NCBI GenBank assembly: GCA_003952965.2
Contig: RXIC02000048.1
Span: 62,001-126,000 of the forward strand
DNA: 64,000 bases
Origin: Morella rubra
Taxonomy: Eukaryota > Streptophyta > Magnoliopsida > Fagales > Myricaceae
Direction: 5' to 3'
This document shows positions 1 through 9,417 of this stretch, piece after piece. The notes under the pieces are model-generated. The model saw nothing but the letters and a program-made list of their open reading frames with translations. It made no database searches and had not been told where the DNA came from. Position 1 is the first letter of the stretch. Each line of letters starts with the position of its first letter. Both the position numbers and the translations under genes were made by a program.

Positions 1-1243
1 GCGAAATCATATGTGCGAATTATAGTTGTTAATGTATTTTTTAGTTGGCGTATAGACTTCATGACGAGTCTGTATTAATTCCTGAGATTTGCATTTGTCA
101 AGTCCTGTTTAAAGACTAGTGCCTCAACACATTTGGTGATCGTCTGAATTGTCAATGTTTGATTGAAGTATGCTTACAGTTCACTAACGCGAAGTTGGAG
201 CGCTAATTTTTCTGAAGCACTCGAAGTCTAATTAAAGTTCACTTATAGTTTGATCAAGACTTGCGAAAGGCAGTTACAACGGTTTTAACAGAAGCGCGCA
301 AGAAGCAAGATTTTTGGAATATTCGTGAGAGCCTTCTTCCGATCCTCCAGAAAATAAAAACGAGTCTCTTCTCACATTCTCTAGACATACGATTGAATAG
401 CCATGTCTTGAGAGACCATTGCTTCCAGAGCCTTTTTCGATATACAGTCTCTGTTATTGTTTGTAGTTTGTGTGTATGAACTGAGATTGAACCCAAGAGA
501 TTATTCCGTTCCCTCATTATCTCAGATCCATTTTTGATCACCATTACAAACCTTGCTTAAGAAGGTAAACTCCAGAGGTTGCTGGAGATCTACCAAGAGA
601 AGCTGATTGCACGTGGAGTGTGGAAAAATCAGCTTGGCTGTGAAGATCAGTTTTTCGATATCAAAAACTTCAAACGGAAGAGGAGTTCTTGTTTCCCTGC
701 AAGAGGTAGATCTGATGTTGTATTCTAGGTAAGGTAACAGTAGATTAGACTAGCAACGGGGTGTTGGGTAGTTTATAGATCACTGTGTACCGAGTTTGAA
801 GATTTTAGTGGATTCGATTAACTGGCCTTCAGGCCCGGAGAGTTTTTACCTCTTGAAAAATTCTTTCAAGCGGTTTTCTCTTCGTAACCAATCTTGGTGT
901 CTTTGTTGTGATTTTGTTTACGTAGATTAACTTGCTGTTGTTGTGAATTGTGATTGTTTCTTTCTTTAGTTTCCTTGATTAAGAAAGAAGTACAACATTA
1001 TTTTGTGGTTTTGACAATCTGCTGTCCATATTGGGTCATTACTTCCGCACTGAATATTGTTACTTTAGTACTCTTGAAATTGCTGATTGTGTTTGTGAAG
1101 AGTGTGCAGTTTTTAGTAGTTAAAGGAATAAAAAAAATCAGAATCTATTCAACCCCCCCTTCTAGGTTTGGCAACATTACTTTGAGTTTTGAACCGTCCA
1201 CTTCAATAATGAATTTAGAGGCGGTAAGAAGTGCAGGCGGTGA
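1..1243 (+). pseudogene. Secreted small-protein gene, copy 0 (3' end only, split by a solo LTR)
   Basis: Only the last codons of a first array copy are inside the window. Bases 1-26 resemble the stretch of the intact copy that encodes CANYN, and bases 1206-1243 resume exactly there and encode NEFRGGKKCRR followed by TGA. The matching end of the intact copy reads NEFKAGKKCRR. The two halves are separated by a 1,179 bp solo LTR, so the reading frame is interrupted about ten codons before the stop. The 3' flank (1,244 to about 2,100) is collinear with the 3' flank of the intact copy, which confirms a tandem duplication. The 5' part lies outside the window, so other lesions cannot be judged. Confidence 0.75.
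27..1205 (+). mobile_element. Solo LTR of a Copia-type retrotransposon
   Basis: The segment begins TGTTAATG and ends CACTTCA, and it is flanked by a near-identical 5 bp duplication (ATAGT at 22-26, ATAAT at 1206-1210). The uninterrupted gene copy has ATAAT once at this site. Near its 3' end it carries the C-run motif CAACCCCCCCTTCTAGG (about 1,150-1,166), typical of SIRE/Maximus-like Copia LTR ends. There is no PBS, polyprotein or second LTR, so this is a solo LTR left by LTR-LTR recombination. Short open frames inside it are not genes. A truncated relative lies at 6,068-6,524. Confidence 0.75.
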
Positions 1244-2100
1244 ACCCAAAGGGGTCGTTCCAAAAAGGTAAGCATGTGAGAAGAATGGACCTTGTGATGT
1301 AATATGCGTACTAATTAACATATAATGTTATGGCTTGAAGTAAAGTGAACAACATGCTAATAGCCAAAGCATACGAATGGCGCATGTTTGGTTTCACCTA
1401 GATCGATGAAGTAATCTGCTTACAGATAAACTCTATCTATGCTGTGAAATGCTGTTATGAAATAAAATATTCATGCATGATGCATGCAGGTTAGCATGGT
1501 TACTGCTTTGCTTATATATATTTATATGCTTCCGGTTCGACCTAATGACTGTAGTGAGTTTAATCATCATTTGCAGTAAGTAGGGAGTGATGAAACTACG
1601 TCATATCAAACTTATTAAGTCTCCATCGGAATTGTCTCCGGCCGTTAGTCTTCTAGCTAGACTGCATACGTACGTACTATTGTATGCTGTATGGACCTGA
1701 AGATATCATAGCAGCTCCCATTTTTATGTACTTATCATCAGATTATTCACTGTAGTGCTTCTTTATGGACATTAGTAGAAGGGTGCAAGATCATTTGAAA
1801 AAGATCTGCATGTCAATTGGAAACAAAACAGGTCCGAAAATAAGAGGTCATGAGCTGAGTTGGAAGAATTCATGTGAAAAAGAAGAAGAAAATTTTCATT
1901 TTTTGTCCCTAATTAGTTTTATACCTGTGCCAAGAAACCTGTTTCTCCTTTAGATGCAAAGTGAAAGAATGGTAATTTCGTAGATACCGAACTAATTTCC
2001 AAATATTCAAGTTCCAACTCTCAATTCCTGCCATTTCTTCTTCTTCTTCCTTGAAGATTAAAGGTTAAATGATCATATCTTAGCTTAGGTAAACTAAAGT
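1244..2100. repeat. Duplicated 3' flank of the secreted-protein gene (pairs with 3,787-4,610)
   Basis: This stretch is collinear with 3,787-4,610. Shared landmarks include the GGTAAGCATGTGAGAAGAAT start, the ATGCATGATGCATGCAGG block and the TCTCCGGCCGTTAGTCTT block, with small indels throughout. It is non-coding downstream sequence copied with the gene. The ATGCATG palindromes occur in both copies. Confidence 0.8.
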
Positions 2101-3231
2101 TCGAACTCCCAGTTTCTGATCATCACCCTAATCTCCGCGTCCCTTCAATTAATTAGCCGCTCTTTATTTTCGTGTATATATATATATATGACCCTCACCT
2201 TGCTGGCTCTTAATTTCTTATAACAAGCCCGATCGAGGATTCAGATCTTGCTTCGAGAAGGGCCTTCATTCTCAAACAGTTGAAATCTAATGTGCTAGGC
2301 ATTTAATAGCGATGTATACGTATGCACGCGCACACGCACATATATATATAAGAGTTACATATAAATAAATCAACATATATCAACCCACCAAGCAAGCAGC
2401 AATATCTGGTTTTCCAAATAAAAACTTTCATAGAAGTGTCGATCGACGTTCAGCATGAGGAATTGAAATTTGGACCCCAATGTATAAGGGGGCACATGGT
2501 TCAGTACTTCCATATCCCAATTAAAAAATTAGTAGGGTTTTTTTTTTTGGAGGTAAGTAAGAGGGATGTTTTCCCGAACTTTTAGGGCTCTCCCAGGACT
2601 TCCCCTGGGATTCCTTTGCTTTTGACCCTCCTTGAAGGGAGGGTGTCTTTTTTTCTGTTTTTGCTTTCTGTTTGTTAGTTTGTTCTTGTTTAGAGGCTCG
2701 CCTGTTTTGGGTGAGCCCGAGCCAAAAATAAAAAATAAGTAAAATAAACAAATATAGTTTGGATGCAGTTTTATACAAATGAACATGCATCTTCCAACAC
2801 CATGGTAGTATCAGTTTTATACAAATAATGTAAAAGAAACCGTGAGTATTTTTCACCACACATTAATGGCATGACTTAATGCTATATGGCCATACACCCT
2901 TTGGCTTACCCTTGGTGAGAAAGAAATTCATGCGCTCCTAACTATTTCATGAAACAAATTACGCACTTTATCCTCAACGGATCGCCCAATTGTTTGTACC
3001 CAACAAGGAAAGCATGATCCATAATTACTTGCAAAACGCATTGAAGTTATACAATTAATTAAATTCTTAATTATTGTCTTAATCATAATTACTTCTTTGG
3101 TGGCCACAGTGCTTCCAACATGGTGTCACAATTGTAACCACCCCATTGCACCTTCCCCTTTTAGTGCTGTGATATGAATTCTAGCTATCACGCAACTACA
3201 GCTCAACATGATGCCAAGAAAAATCGCGCGC
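2101..3231. other. Upstream region of the intact secreted-protein gene
   Basis: No gene is seen. The region is AT-rich with a TA microsatellite near 2,175-2,190 and a poly-T run near 2,537. Its distal part (about 2,760-3,200) is recognisably related to the region upstream of copy 2 (about 6,900-7,800), for example the shared GCAGTTTTAT block and the block ending in TTTTAGTGCT. The duplicated unit therefore included promoter sequence. Confidence 0.6.
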
Positions 3232-3381
3232 CTATATATATTGGGACTTTTGCATCCATTCCGTCATTGCTCCAGAACATCTTCAAGCATATATAAAAGG
3301 TTTGCATTACGTTTTCGTGCTAATTGAGTTTGTCATCTGAGTTTTTAGACAATAATATTTAATCGCGCCTCCTAATTTCAG
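3232..3381 (+). promoter_or_regulatory. Putative TATA box, leader exon and 5' UTR intron of the intact copy
   Basis: A TATA-like CTATATATA lies at 3,232-3,240. A candidate 5' UTR intron runs 3,300-3,381, starting GTTTGC and ending TTTCAG. Copy 2 has an equivalent GTATGT...TTTTTTGCAG intron before its ATG, which supports the model. A two-codon upstream ORF (ATG GAT TGA) sits at 3,392-3,400, just before the main start. A second TATA-like string at 3,290-3,298 could instead be the real box if the intron model is wrong. Confidence 0.4.
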
Positions 3382-3405
3382 TGTTTTACAGATGGATTGA
3401 GCACG

Positions 3406-3786
3406 ATGAAGACCTTACTTTTACTCTTTGCAACATTCTTCTTGATCTTAGCTTCTGTGCCAGTGCAAGCCAATGCAGAAAGGCTCACAGTGGAGAAGGA
3501 GCATGTGCCCGAGGCCAACCGTCGACTCCTCAAAGAAGCGAATAAGTATACTGGAAAGGTTAACGTTGCTGCAGGTGCTACTGACACAAGAGATCAAACG
3601 ATCAACAAGGTTGATGCCGTAACAGAGACTAAGACAACTTCCAGCAACGCTGCCAACAGTGATGACGGGGAACGAAACCCAAACTATCAGTATGGAAATA
3701 CTCCCGAGACGATCGGTAACCCTCACCGCGACCCAGTATGTGCGAATTATAATGAATTTAAAGCCGGTAAGAAGTGCAGGCGGTGA
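3406..3786 (+). CDS. Putative secreted small protein (intact array copy)
   Basis: The product is 126 residues. Residues 1 to about 24 form a classical signal peptide (basic MK start, a Leu/Phe-rich core, then PVQANA before the likely cleavage). The mature part is hydrophilic and Asn/Thr/Asp-rich. It has an RRLLKEA segment early on, a YQYGN patch, and a basic tail with two cysteines spaced CX11C ending in GKKCRR. The ATG at 3,406 is chosen because it starts the signal peptide and the same MKTL start is kept in copy 2. The upstream TTG is not a likely start. I do not recognise the family. The architecture fits an apoplastic peptide precursor or a small secreted cysteine-containing protein, but that is inference. 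It is the only undamaged member of the three-copy array. Confidence 0.75.
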   Translation: MKTLLLLFATFFLILASVPVQANAERLTVEKEHVPEANRRLLKEANKYTGKVNVAAGATDTRDQTINKVDAVTETKTTSSNAANSDDGERNPNYQYGNTPETIGNPHRDPVCANYNEFKAGKKCRR

Positions 3787-4610
3787 ATCCAAAGGGGTGG
3801 TTCCAAAAAGGTAAGCATGTGAGAAGAATATATGGCGCTTGTGAAATAGAGTGGAGCAACTTGCAATAGCCAAAGCATACGAATGGCGTACGTTTGGTTT
3901 TCACCTACATCGATGAAGTAATCTACTTACAGATCATCTGTATGCTTTCCGTGATACACTTCCGGCCTCTGGGCACATAAACTATATATATGCTGTGAAA
4001 TACTGCTGTTATGAAATAAAATATCCATGCATGATGCATGCAGGTTAGCATATGGTTACTGCTTAATTTGCTTATATTGGTATGATATATTATCATCATT
4101 TGCAGTAAGTTATAAGGAGTGATGAAACTACGTACATATCAAACTTACAAGTCTCCATCGGAATTGTCTCCGGCCGTTAGTCTTATAGTCCGCATATATA
4201 CGTACTATTGTATGCTGTTTGGACCATCTTTATGTAGTTGTTATCTTCAGATGATTCATTGTACTGCTTCTTTATGGACATTAGAAGGGCCCGAGATCAT
4301 TTGAAAAAGATCTGTCAGTTAGAAACAAAACAGGTCCACATGATCAAATCATCAATTTATGGAACCGAAAATAAGATGCCAAGATCTGAGTTGTAAGAAT
4401 TCATGTGAAAAAACAAGAAGAAAAATTTCATTTTTAGTCCCTTATATATAAGTTCTATACCTAAACCAGTTTCTTCTCCTTTAGATGCAAAGTGAAAAGA
4501 ATGGTAATTTCGTAGATACCGAACTAATTTCCAAATATTCAAGTTCCAACACTCAATTCCTGCCATTTCTTCTTCCTTGAAGATTTAAGGTCAAATGATC
4601 ATATCTTTCA
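3787..4610. repeat. 3' flank of the intact copy, duplicated (pairs with 1,244-2,100)
   Basis: This is non-coding sequence collinear with the flank of copy 0. It differs by small indels and by an extra stretch around 3,940-3,990 that contains TTCCGGCCTCTGGGCAC. No polyadenylation signal can be assigned with confidence, although AATAAA occurs at about 4,014. Confidence 0.75.
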
Positions 4611-5087
4611 GTCGCTTTTGTTTTTTTGTTTTGTTTTTTGACCTTTTCGTCAAATAATGAATATTGGAATTAGCAAAAGATTCATCTCCGCATCAATGTC
4701 TTCGTGACCTCTCCATATAGTTGAGATCTACGACTCTCCAATGTTTTCTCGATCGTCATCATCAACAACAAAAAAAGAGATTAAACTCTTGAAATCGTTC
4801 ACAAGTTTTCTCTACGTCCAGCCATTTTTTAGGATGAAACAGAAATTCAGGACATTACTTTCAGAAACGGCCAGTTTTAGTTGCGTGTGTGAGTTGCGGA
4901 AAGGGTGATGATCTGCATAGTGAAAAGGCATTTATTAAACCCTCGAAAGACAGAGGAAAAGAGGATAAAAAATTGTAACGAAAGAACCAAAAGATGTAGA
5001 GAGAGTGAGAAGCTGATAGGCTACTCGATCGCCTTGGTCGACCCTGAAACAAGGGAACTGCAGCTGTTAGTTTTCTCAGGTGGTACT
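4611..5087. other. Spacer, no gene seen
   Basis: I see no homology, splice pattern or terminal repeats in this stretch. It lies between the duplicated 3' flank and a hAT-like element. Confidence 0.5.
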
Positions 5088-6062
5088 CAGGGGCGGCTCA
5101 ACATTTTTGGAGCCCTTAGTCAAATTATGAAAATGAGACATTTTAGTTTTTTTATTAAAAAAATTAATAAATTCTAAATTAAACTATAAAATTGCTTGTT
5201 GCCTACTTTTTGGATGCAAAATTGTTAATTAACTTTTTTATTCAAGTTTAGCAAATAAATCATTTTTTATAGATAAAATTACTAAAAGTTTAATCTATCT
5301 TGAGACATAGTTGTTCGTAAATAAATATTTTTATGATCTTTAGTTTTGAAAAACTTCTTTCTCAGATGCAATATAACAAGTATAGTAAGTAGTATTTTAT
5401 ATGCAATCAAACAATTTAATTTTTTTATTAATTAATATTTCAATTGGAGTATTGATTTTATTTTTGTAATTTCTTTTAAAAATTTGAATTCCTAAATAAA
5501 TCCAAACCATCAATATCAGAATGCATGTCATGCTTAAGAATTTTTTCAAGATTGAGACATTTTTTTTAAGGTTGTGTTGTGTGATTGTTTTGGTGTTTAG
5601 CAAAAAGAACAATCAATTAATTAGACCATTGGGGTGCCACTATACAGTTAAAAAAATGACAAAATTTAATTTTTTTAGAACTTGAGTAAATTAGCAATAA
5701 AATAGGCAATTGTAATGTTTGGTTTTAGGAGCAGAATTTGTGTAAAGTGGTGCTATTATTGAGGAAAAGAAGAAACAGACTATGAAAGCTCATAGAGAGT
5801 TAATTCAACTGTTATTATTGATAGTGCTAGTTTTTATGATGCTCTTGTTTTTTTTTTTTTTTCAATTTCAATTTTGTAAACTAATTTTTAAGATGTTCCT
5901 ATTTTATAGATTTTTCCTTAAGTTATATTTACAAAGTTTTAGGCAATTTTCATTTTTTATTTTATAAAAGTGCTTACTATTTTCTAGGCTATAATATGGG
6001 GCCTTCATAATTAGGAGTCTTAGGCAGTTGTCTCACTCACCTACCCATTTAAGCCACCCTTG
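5088..6062. mobile_element. Non-autonomous hAT-like element
   Basis: The ends are imperfect inverted repeats: CAGGGGCGGCTCAA at the left, and the reverse complement of CAAGGGTGGCTTAA at the right (11 of 14 positions agree). The interior is AT-rich and has no transposase. I could not find a convincing 8 bp target duplication (GTGGTACT at the left, GACTGTGT at the right), so the boundaries may be off or the flank altered. The same CAGGG-type terminus appears in the better-supported element at 8,254-8,705. Confidence 0.5.
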
Positions 6063-6067
6063 GACTG

Positions 6068-6524
6068 TGTAAATGTATTTTTTAGTTATCGTATAAACTT
6101 CATGACGAGTTTGTATTAATTCTTGAGATTTGCATTTGTCAAGACCAGTTCCTCAACACATTTGGTGATCGTCTGAAATGCCAAGGTTTGATTGAAGTAT
6201 GCTTATAGTTCACTAATGCAAAGTTGGAATGCTAATTTTTCTGAAGCACTCGAAGTTTGATCAGTGCTCACTTATAGTTTGATCAAGACTTGTGAAAGGC
6301 AGTTACAACGGTTTTAACAGAAGCGCGCAAGAAGCAAGATTTCTGGAATATTCGTGAGAGCTTTCTTCCCGATCTTCCAGAAAATAAAAACGAGTCTCTT
6401 CTCACATTCTCACATACATACACATGATTGAATAGCCATAACTGAGAGACCATTGCTTCCTAAACCTTCTTCTACATACAATCATTGTTATTGATTATGT
6501 AGTTTTCTGTGTATAAACTAAGAA
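6068..6524 (+). mobile_element. Truncated copy of the Copia LTR found at 27-1,205
   Basis: It starts TGTAAATGTATTTTTTAG, matching the start of the solo LTR, and follows it collinearly with small deletions through the segment AACAGAAGCGCGCAAGAAGC, then stops matching near 6,524. The 3' half of the LTR is absent. It lies five bases after the hAT-like element. Confidence 0.7.
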
Positions 6525-8055
6525 GCGACCTCAGCTTGACCCTCGGCGAGGGAATAATTGAAACATATGCCCAAAATTCTGCACGCTTACGTGGAGATCG
6601 ATTCAGTAAGTATTTTAATGTTCCAAACCCGTCATGGTTAATTATAAATACTCGTATAAGGGTTGTAAGTCATTACGCAATTGAAATATGAACTTACCCT
6701 ATATGGTTGTTGAAAGGTCTCTAAAGTTGGAAACTGTTCTCTCATGTGATAGAAACAAAATAAAGAGAGTATAATATATAGCGGGTCAATGTAGCTGAAG
6801 AAAAAAATGCAAAAGAGAAAAAGTAATTGGGGGGCCGCTGAAGTTGCTATTGATATATAGACGTAGAAATTAGAAGGATTGTTTTTTCTTTGGGGGTAAA
6901 TAACATTTTTTTGACGCAGTTTTATGCCACATTTTTGCATGCACCATATATAGGATTATTAGAACTAGTATGTAGGTAATTGTTCTACTTCAAATTGCAC
7001 TTCATTTGCTTATGACAATGGGAGGTACACATATATGGCCGGTAAGTATAGGGATCAAGAATTAGGTTTAAAAAAAAATTAAATCGAAGAAACTGTTACT
7101 ATATTTCACCATACAGTGACATGACATACTATATTTATTTTTGTTTTTGGTAAATGCTTGGTAAGTAGTTTTATTAATTCCAAATTCAAGATATAGAATA
7201 ATTAAGTTCATCACAAACTGTGGATTTTACTTAAAAACCATTAGGCACTACATCATTTTACAAGCAAAATGATACACTAAATATCGATCGTTGGCATAAT
7301 GGCCAAGATGATGACGTACATGCATAGTTAAACGGTATATACTCTAAGGGAGTCTTCTCATGGGTATACTTTTGTTAGCTTTTCTCCCTGTTGCTTTCAT
7401 CTCCACGGTATATTCTAAGGGGTCCAAGAGAAAAGGAAGAAAAAAAAATTTTCCTGCTGATTTTGGGGTCGGGGCATCTGTCCTTGCTTATCACACAGTC
7501 CACAAGTTAAGTTTGATCGATGAAAAATAAACTTGCTCCTAATTATTGCAGATGAGAAATTATTGATGATATCCAATATTATATGAACCACACAGATTCG
7601 AACCCTAAAATTATAAAAGCATGCATGCTCCACGATCAATTATTAACCCACTGAGTATTAACAACGAATACTTAATTATCGCTTTTATAATTACCTTCTC
7701 GGTGGCTACAGCTTCTCGCAAGTGGTGCCACAATTGTGACACACCCACTCTACCCTCACTTTTTTAGTGCTCCAATATAATCCCATCACGCCACTAGCTA
7801 CTGGATTTTCGAAGATCGAAATCGCCTGTCTATCGGCTGCTTTGACATGCATCCATCCCTTCATTTGCTCCACAAATTACTATCTCCTTGCAGAAAAGAC
7901 GGGGTATGTATTCTGTACTAACCCTAACCATAGTTACGTACAGTGCTAATTAACTTCATCCTTTAGTCCTTTGGTTTAATATGTTAGATACTGTTCTTAA
8001 CATTCACCTGCGGGTTTTTTGCAGGATTTTGTGGACAGCTCACAGACTGATCATC
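6525..8055. other. Upstream region of secreted-protein copy 2
   Basis: There is no coding feature. The distal part resembles the region upstream of the intact copy (shared GCAGTTTTAT block, and a block containing TGGTGCCACAATTGTGAC against TGGTGTCACAATTGTAAC). Just before the ATG there is a plausible 5' UTR intron from about 7,903 (GTATGT) to 8,024 (TTTTTTGCAG). Confidence 0.55.
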
Positions 8056-8818
8056 ATGAAGACCTTACCTGTGTTCGTGGTTGCAGTCCTCTTGACCTTG
8101 GCGACACTGCAAGCCAGTGCAGAAAGGACGTTCACCGAGAAGGAGAGGCCGAAGGCAAACCGTCATCTCATAACTGAAAAAAGTCTTGGTCGAAAGGTAA
8201 TTATAGTGTTGGTGCTGGCAACACAAAAGATCATGTTACCGACAAGTCGGGAACAGGGCCGGCTAAAGGGTAAGGCAAATTAGGCGATAAGCTAAGGCCT
8301 CACCTGAGCAAGGCCCCATAAAGAGTAAAAATATATATATATATATTTATGTTGTAGATGACTCAAGAAATGAAAGGACAATTGGGCTAAGAAAAAAAAA
8401 AAGAATGGCAAGATACAATCTTTTCATATTTTTTTTTTTATCATAAGCGGATTATCTTTTTTCTCTCATCGAGTATATATTTATCCCAGCCTCTTAATCA
8501 TTTTTCAGATTTCTGAACTTTGCTCTAAGAGAAAAAAAAATACCTTATAAATTTCTTAACTATGCAAGTTATAAGGCCTTGATGTCATGTATGAGAGCCC
8601 CATAAAAATAATTAATGGACCTTTGAATATTTTATATTAAAATTTATATAAAAGGCCTACTTATTTATACAGCCTTAGGCCTCCATTTGGCTTGAGCTGG
8701 CCCTGGCCGGGAGCACGGAAACTAAGACAGGATGTGACAACGCTAATGACGATGACAAAGTGAACTCAATGTATGGAAGCTATGGACATGCTGGTGGATC
8801 ATCGTCCACTGAAACTCA
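8056..8818 (+). pseudogene. Secreted small-protein gene, copy 2 (frameshifted, with hAT and CACTA insertions)
   Basis: The ATG opens MKTLPVFVVAVLLTLA, a signal peptide like that of the intact copy, followed by AERTFTEKE and NRHLITE segments that match it. A single-base frameshift occurs after the GRK codons (about 8,198). Downstream the homologous frame continues to 8,253, is broken by a 452 bp hAT insertion, resumes at 8,714 (TETKTG, then YGSYGH) and ends abruptly at the CACTA terminus at 8,819. The C-terminal cysteine tail is not found on the far side of the CACTA element. This copy cannot make the normal protein. Confidence 0.75.
8254..8705. mobile_element. Non-autonomous hAT element inside copy 2
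   Basis: The terminal inverted repeats are CAGGGCCGGCTAAAG and the reverse complement of CAGGGCCAGCTCAAG. The flanking 8-mers GTCGGGAA (8,246-8,253) and GCCGGGAG (8,706-8,713) agree at 6 of 8 positions, as expected for an aged hAT target duplication. The 452 bp interior is AT-rich, has no transposase, and carries subterminal GCCTTAGGCC-type repeats near both ends. Removing it rejoins the two homologous parts of the host gene. Confidence 0.75.
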
Positions 8819-8833
8819 CACTACAGAAATAAA

Positions 8834-9195
8834 CACCTATAGGGCGGCCGGAAACCGCCGCTATAGGTCCAAAACCGCTGCTATATATAGCAGCGGTTTT
8901 TTAGCGGCGGTCGTGACCGCCGCTATATCGCCGTCGGCACAGCCCTATAGCGGCGGTTGTGGAGGCCGCTGGTGTATACGTTGGCTATATAGCGGCGGTC
9001 ACACAGCGGCGGTCGACCGCCGCTATAGAGCCAACTTTTTGCCGCGGACGATCTGTAGCGGCGGCCAATTGACCGCCGCTACATGTTTTTAGCAGCGGTC
9101 TGATATAGGGTTATAGCGGCGGTTAGGTGACCGCCGCTATAACCCTATTACGTTGGTTTCACCTATAGCGGCGGTCAGTGACCGCCGCTATAGGT
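8834..9195. repeat. Left subterminal palindromic repeats of CACTA 1
   Basis: A cluster of units is built on TATAGCGGCGGTCA followed by its reverse complement TGACCGCCGCTATA. The clearest hairpin is at about 9,165-9,193. Units vary in spacer and some are half-sites. Such subterminal arrays are where TNPA-type proteins bind in known CACTA elements. A poly-T run follows at 9,196. Confidence 0.8.
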
Positions 9196-9417
9196 TTTTT
9201 TTTTTTTTTTTTTTGGGTTATATTTTCCTACCATACAAATTTGATTATAGATTTTAATTGATTAATGCAAACAAAGAAAAGTGCAATAAAACAAAATATA
9301 TTTCATTATAAGGGGGTCTTACAAGTTTTACATCAAACAAAAATAAGTTAATGGTATTTTCTCAATAGACTAAAAACTAACAAGTCATGACATTTAAGTA
9401 CAAATAACTCTAAATTT

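Noticed and set aside
254-544. 96-residue - strand frame and overlapping + strand frame
   Set aside because: Both lie inside the solo LTR at 27-1,205 and the part repeated at 6,068-6,524 does not keep either frame.
3448-3873. 141-residue - strand frame over the secreted-protein gene
   Set aside because: It is antisense to a gene with a clear signal peptide and a conserved paralogue, and the frame is not kept in copy 2.
5782-5967. 61-residue Phe/Leu-rich + strand frame resembling a membrane peptide
   Set aside because: The T-rich interior of the hAT-like element produces such frames by chance; no homologue or conserved start was seen.
8760-9092. 110-residue + strand frame
   Set aside because: It runs from the last codons of secreted-protein copy 2 into the palindromic repeats of CACTA 1. 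It is a chance fusion, not a gene.
9165-9193. Regular palindromes considered as a CRISPR array or transcription terminators
   Set aside because: Units vary in spacing, have no unique spacers of constant length, and occur at both ends of a CACTA element in a plant genome.
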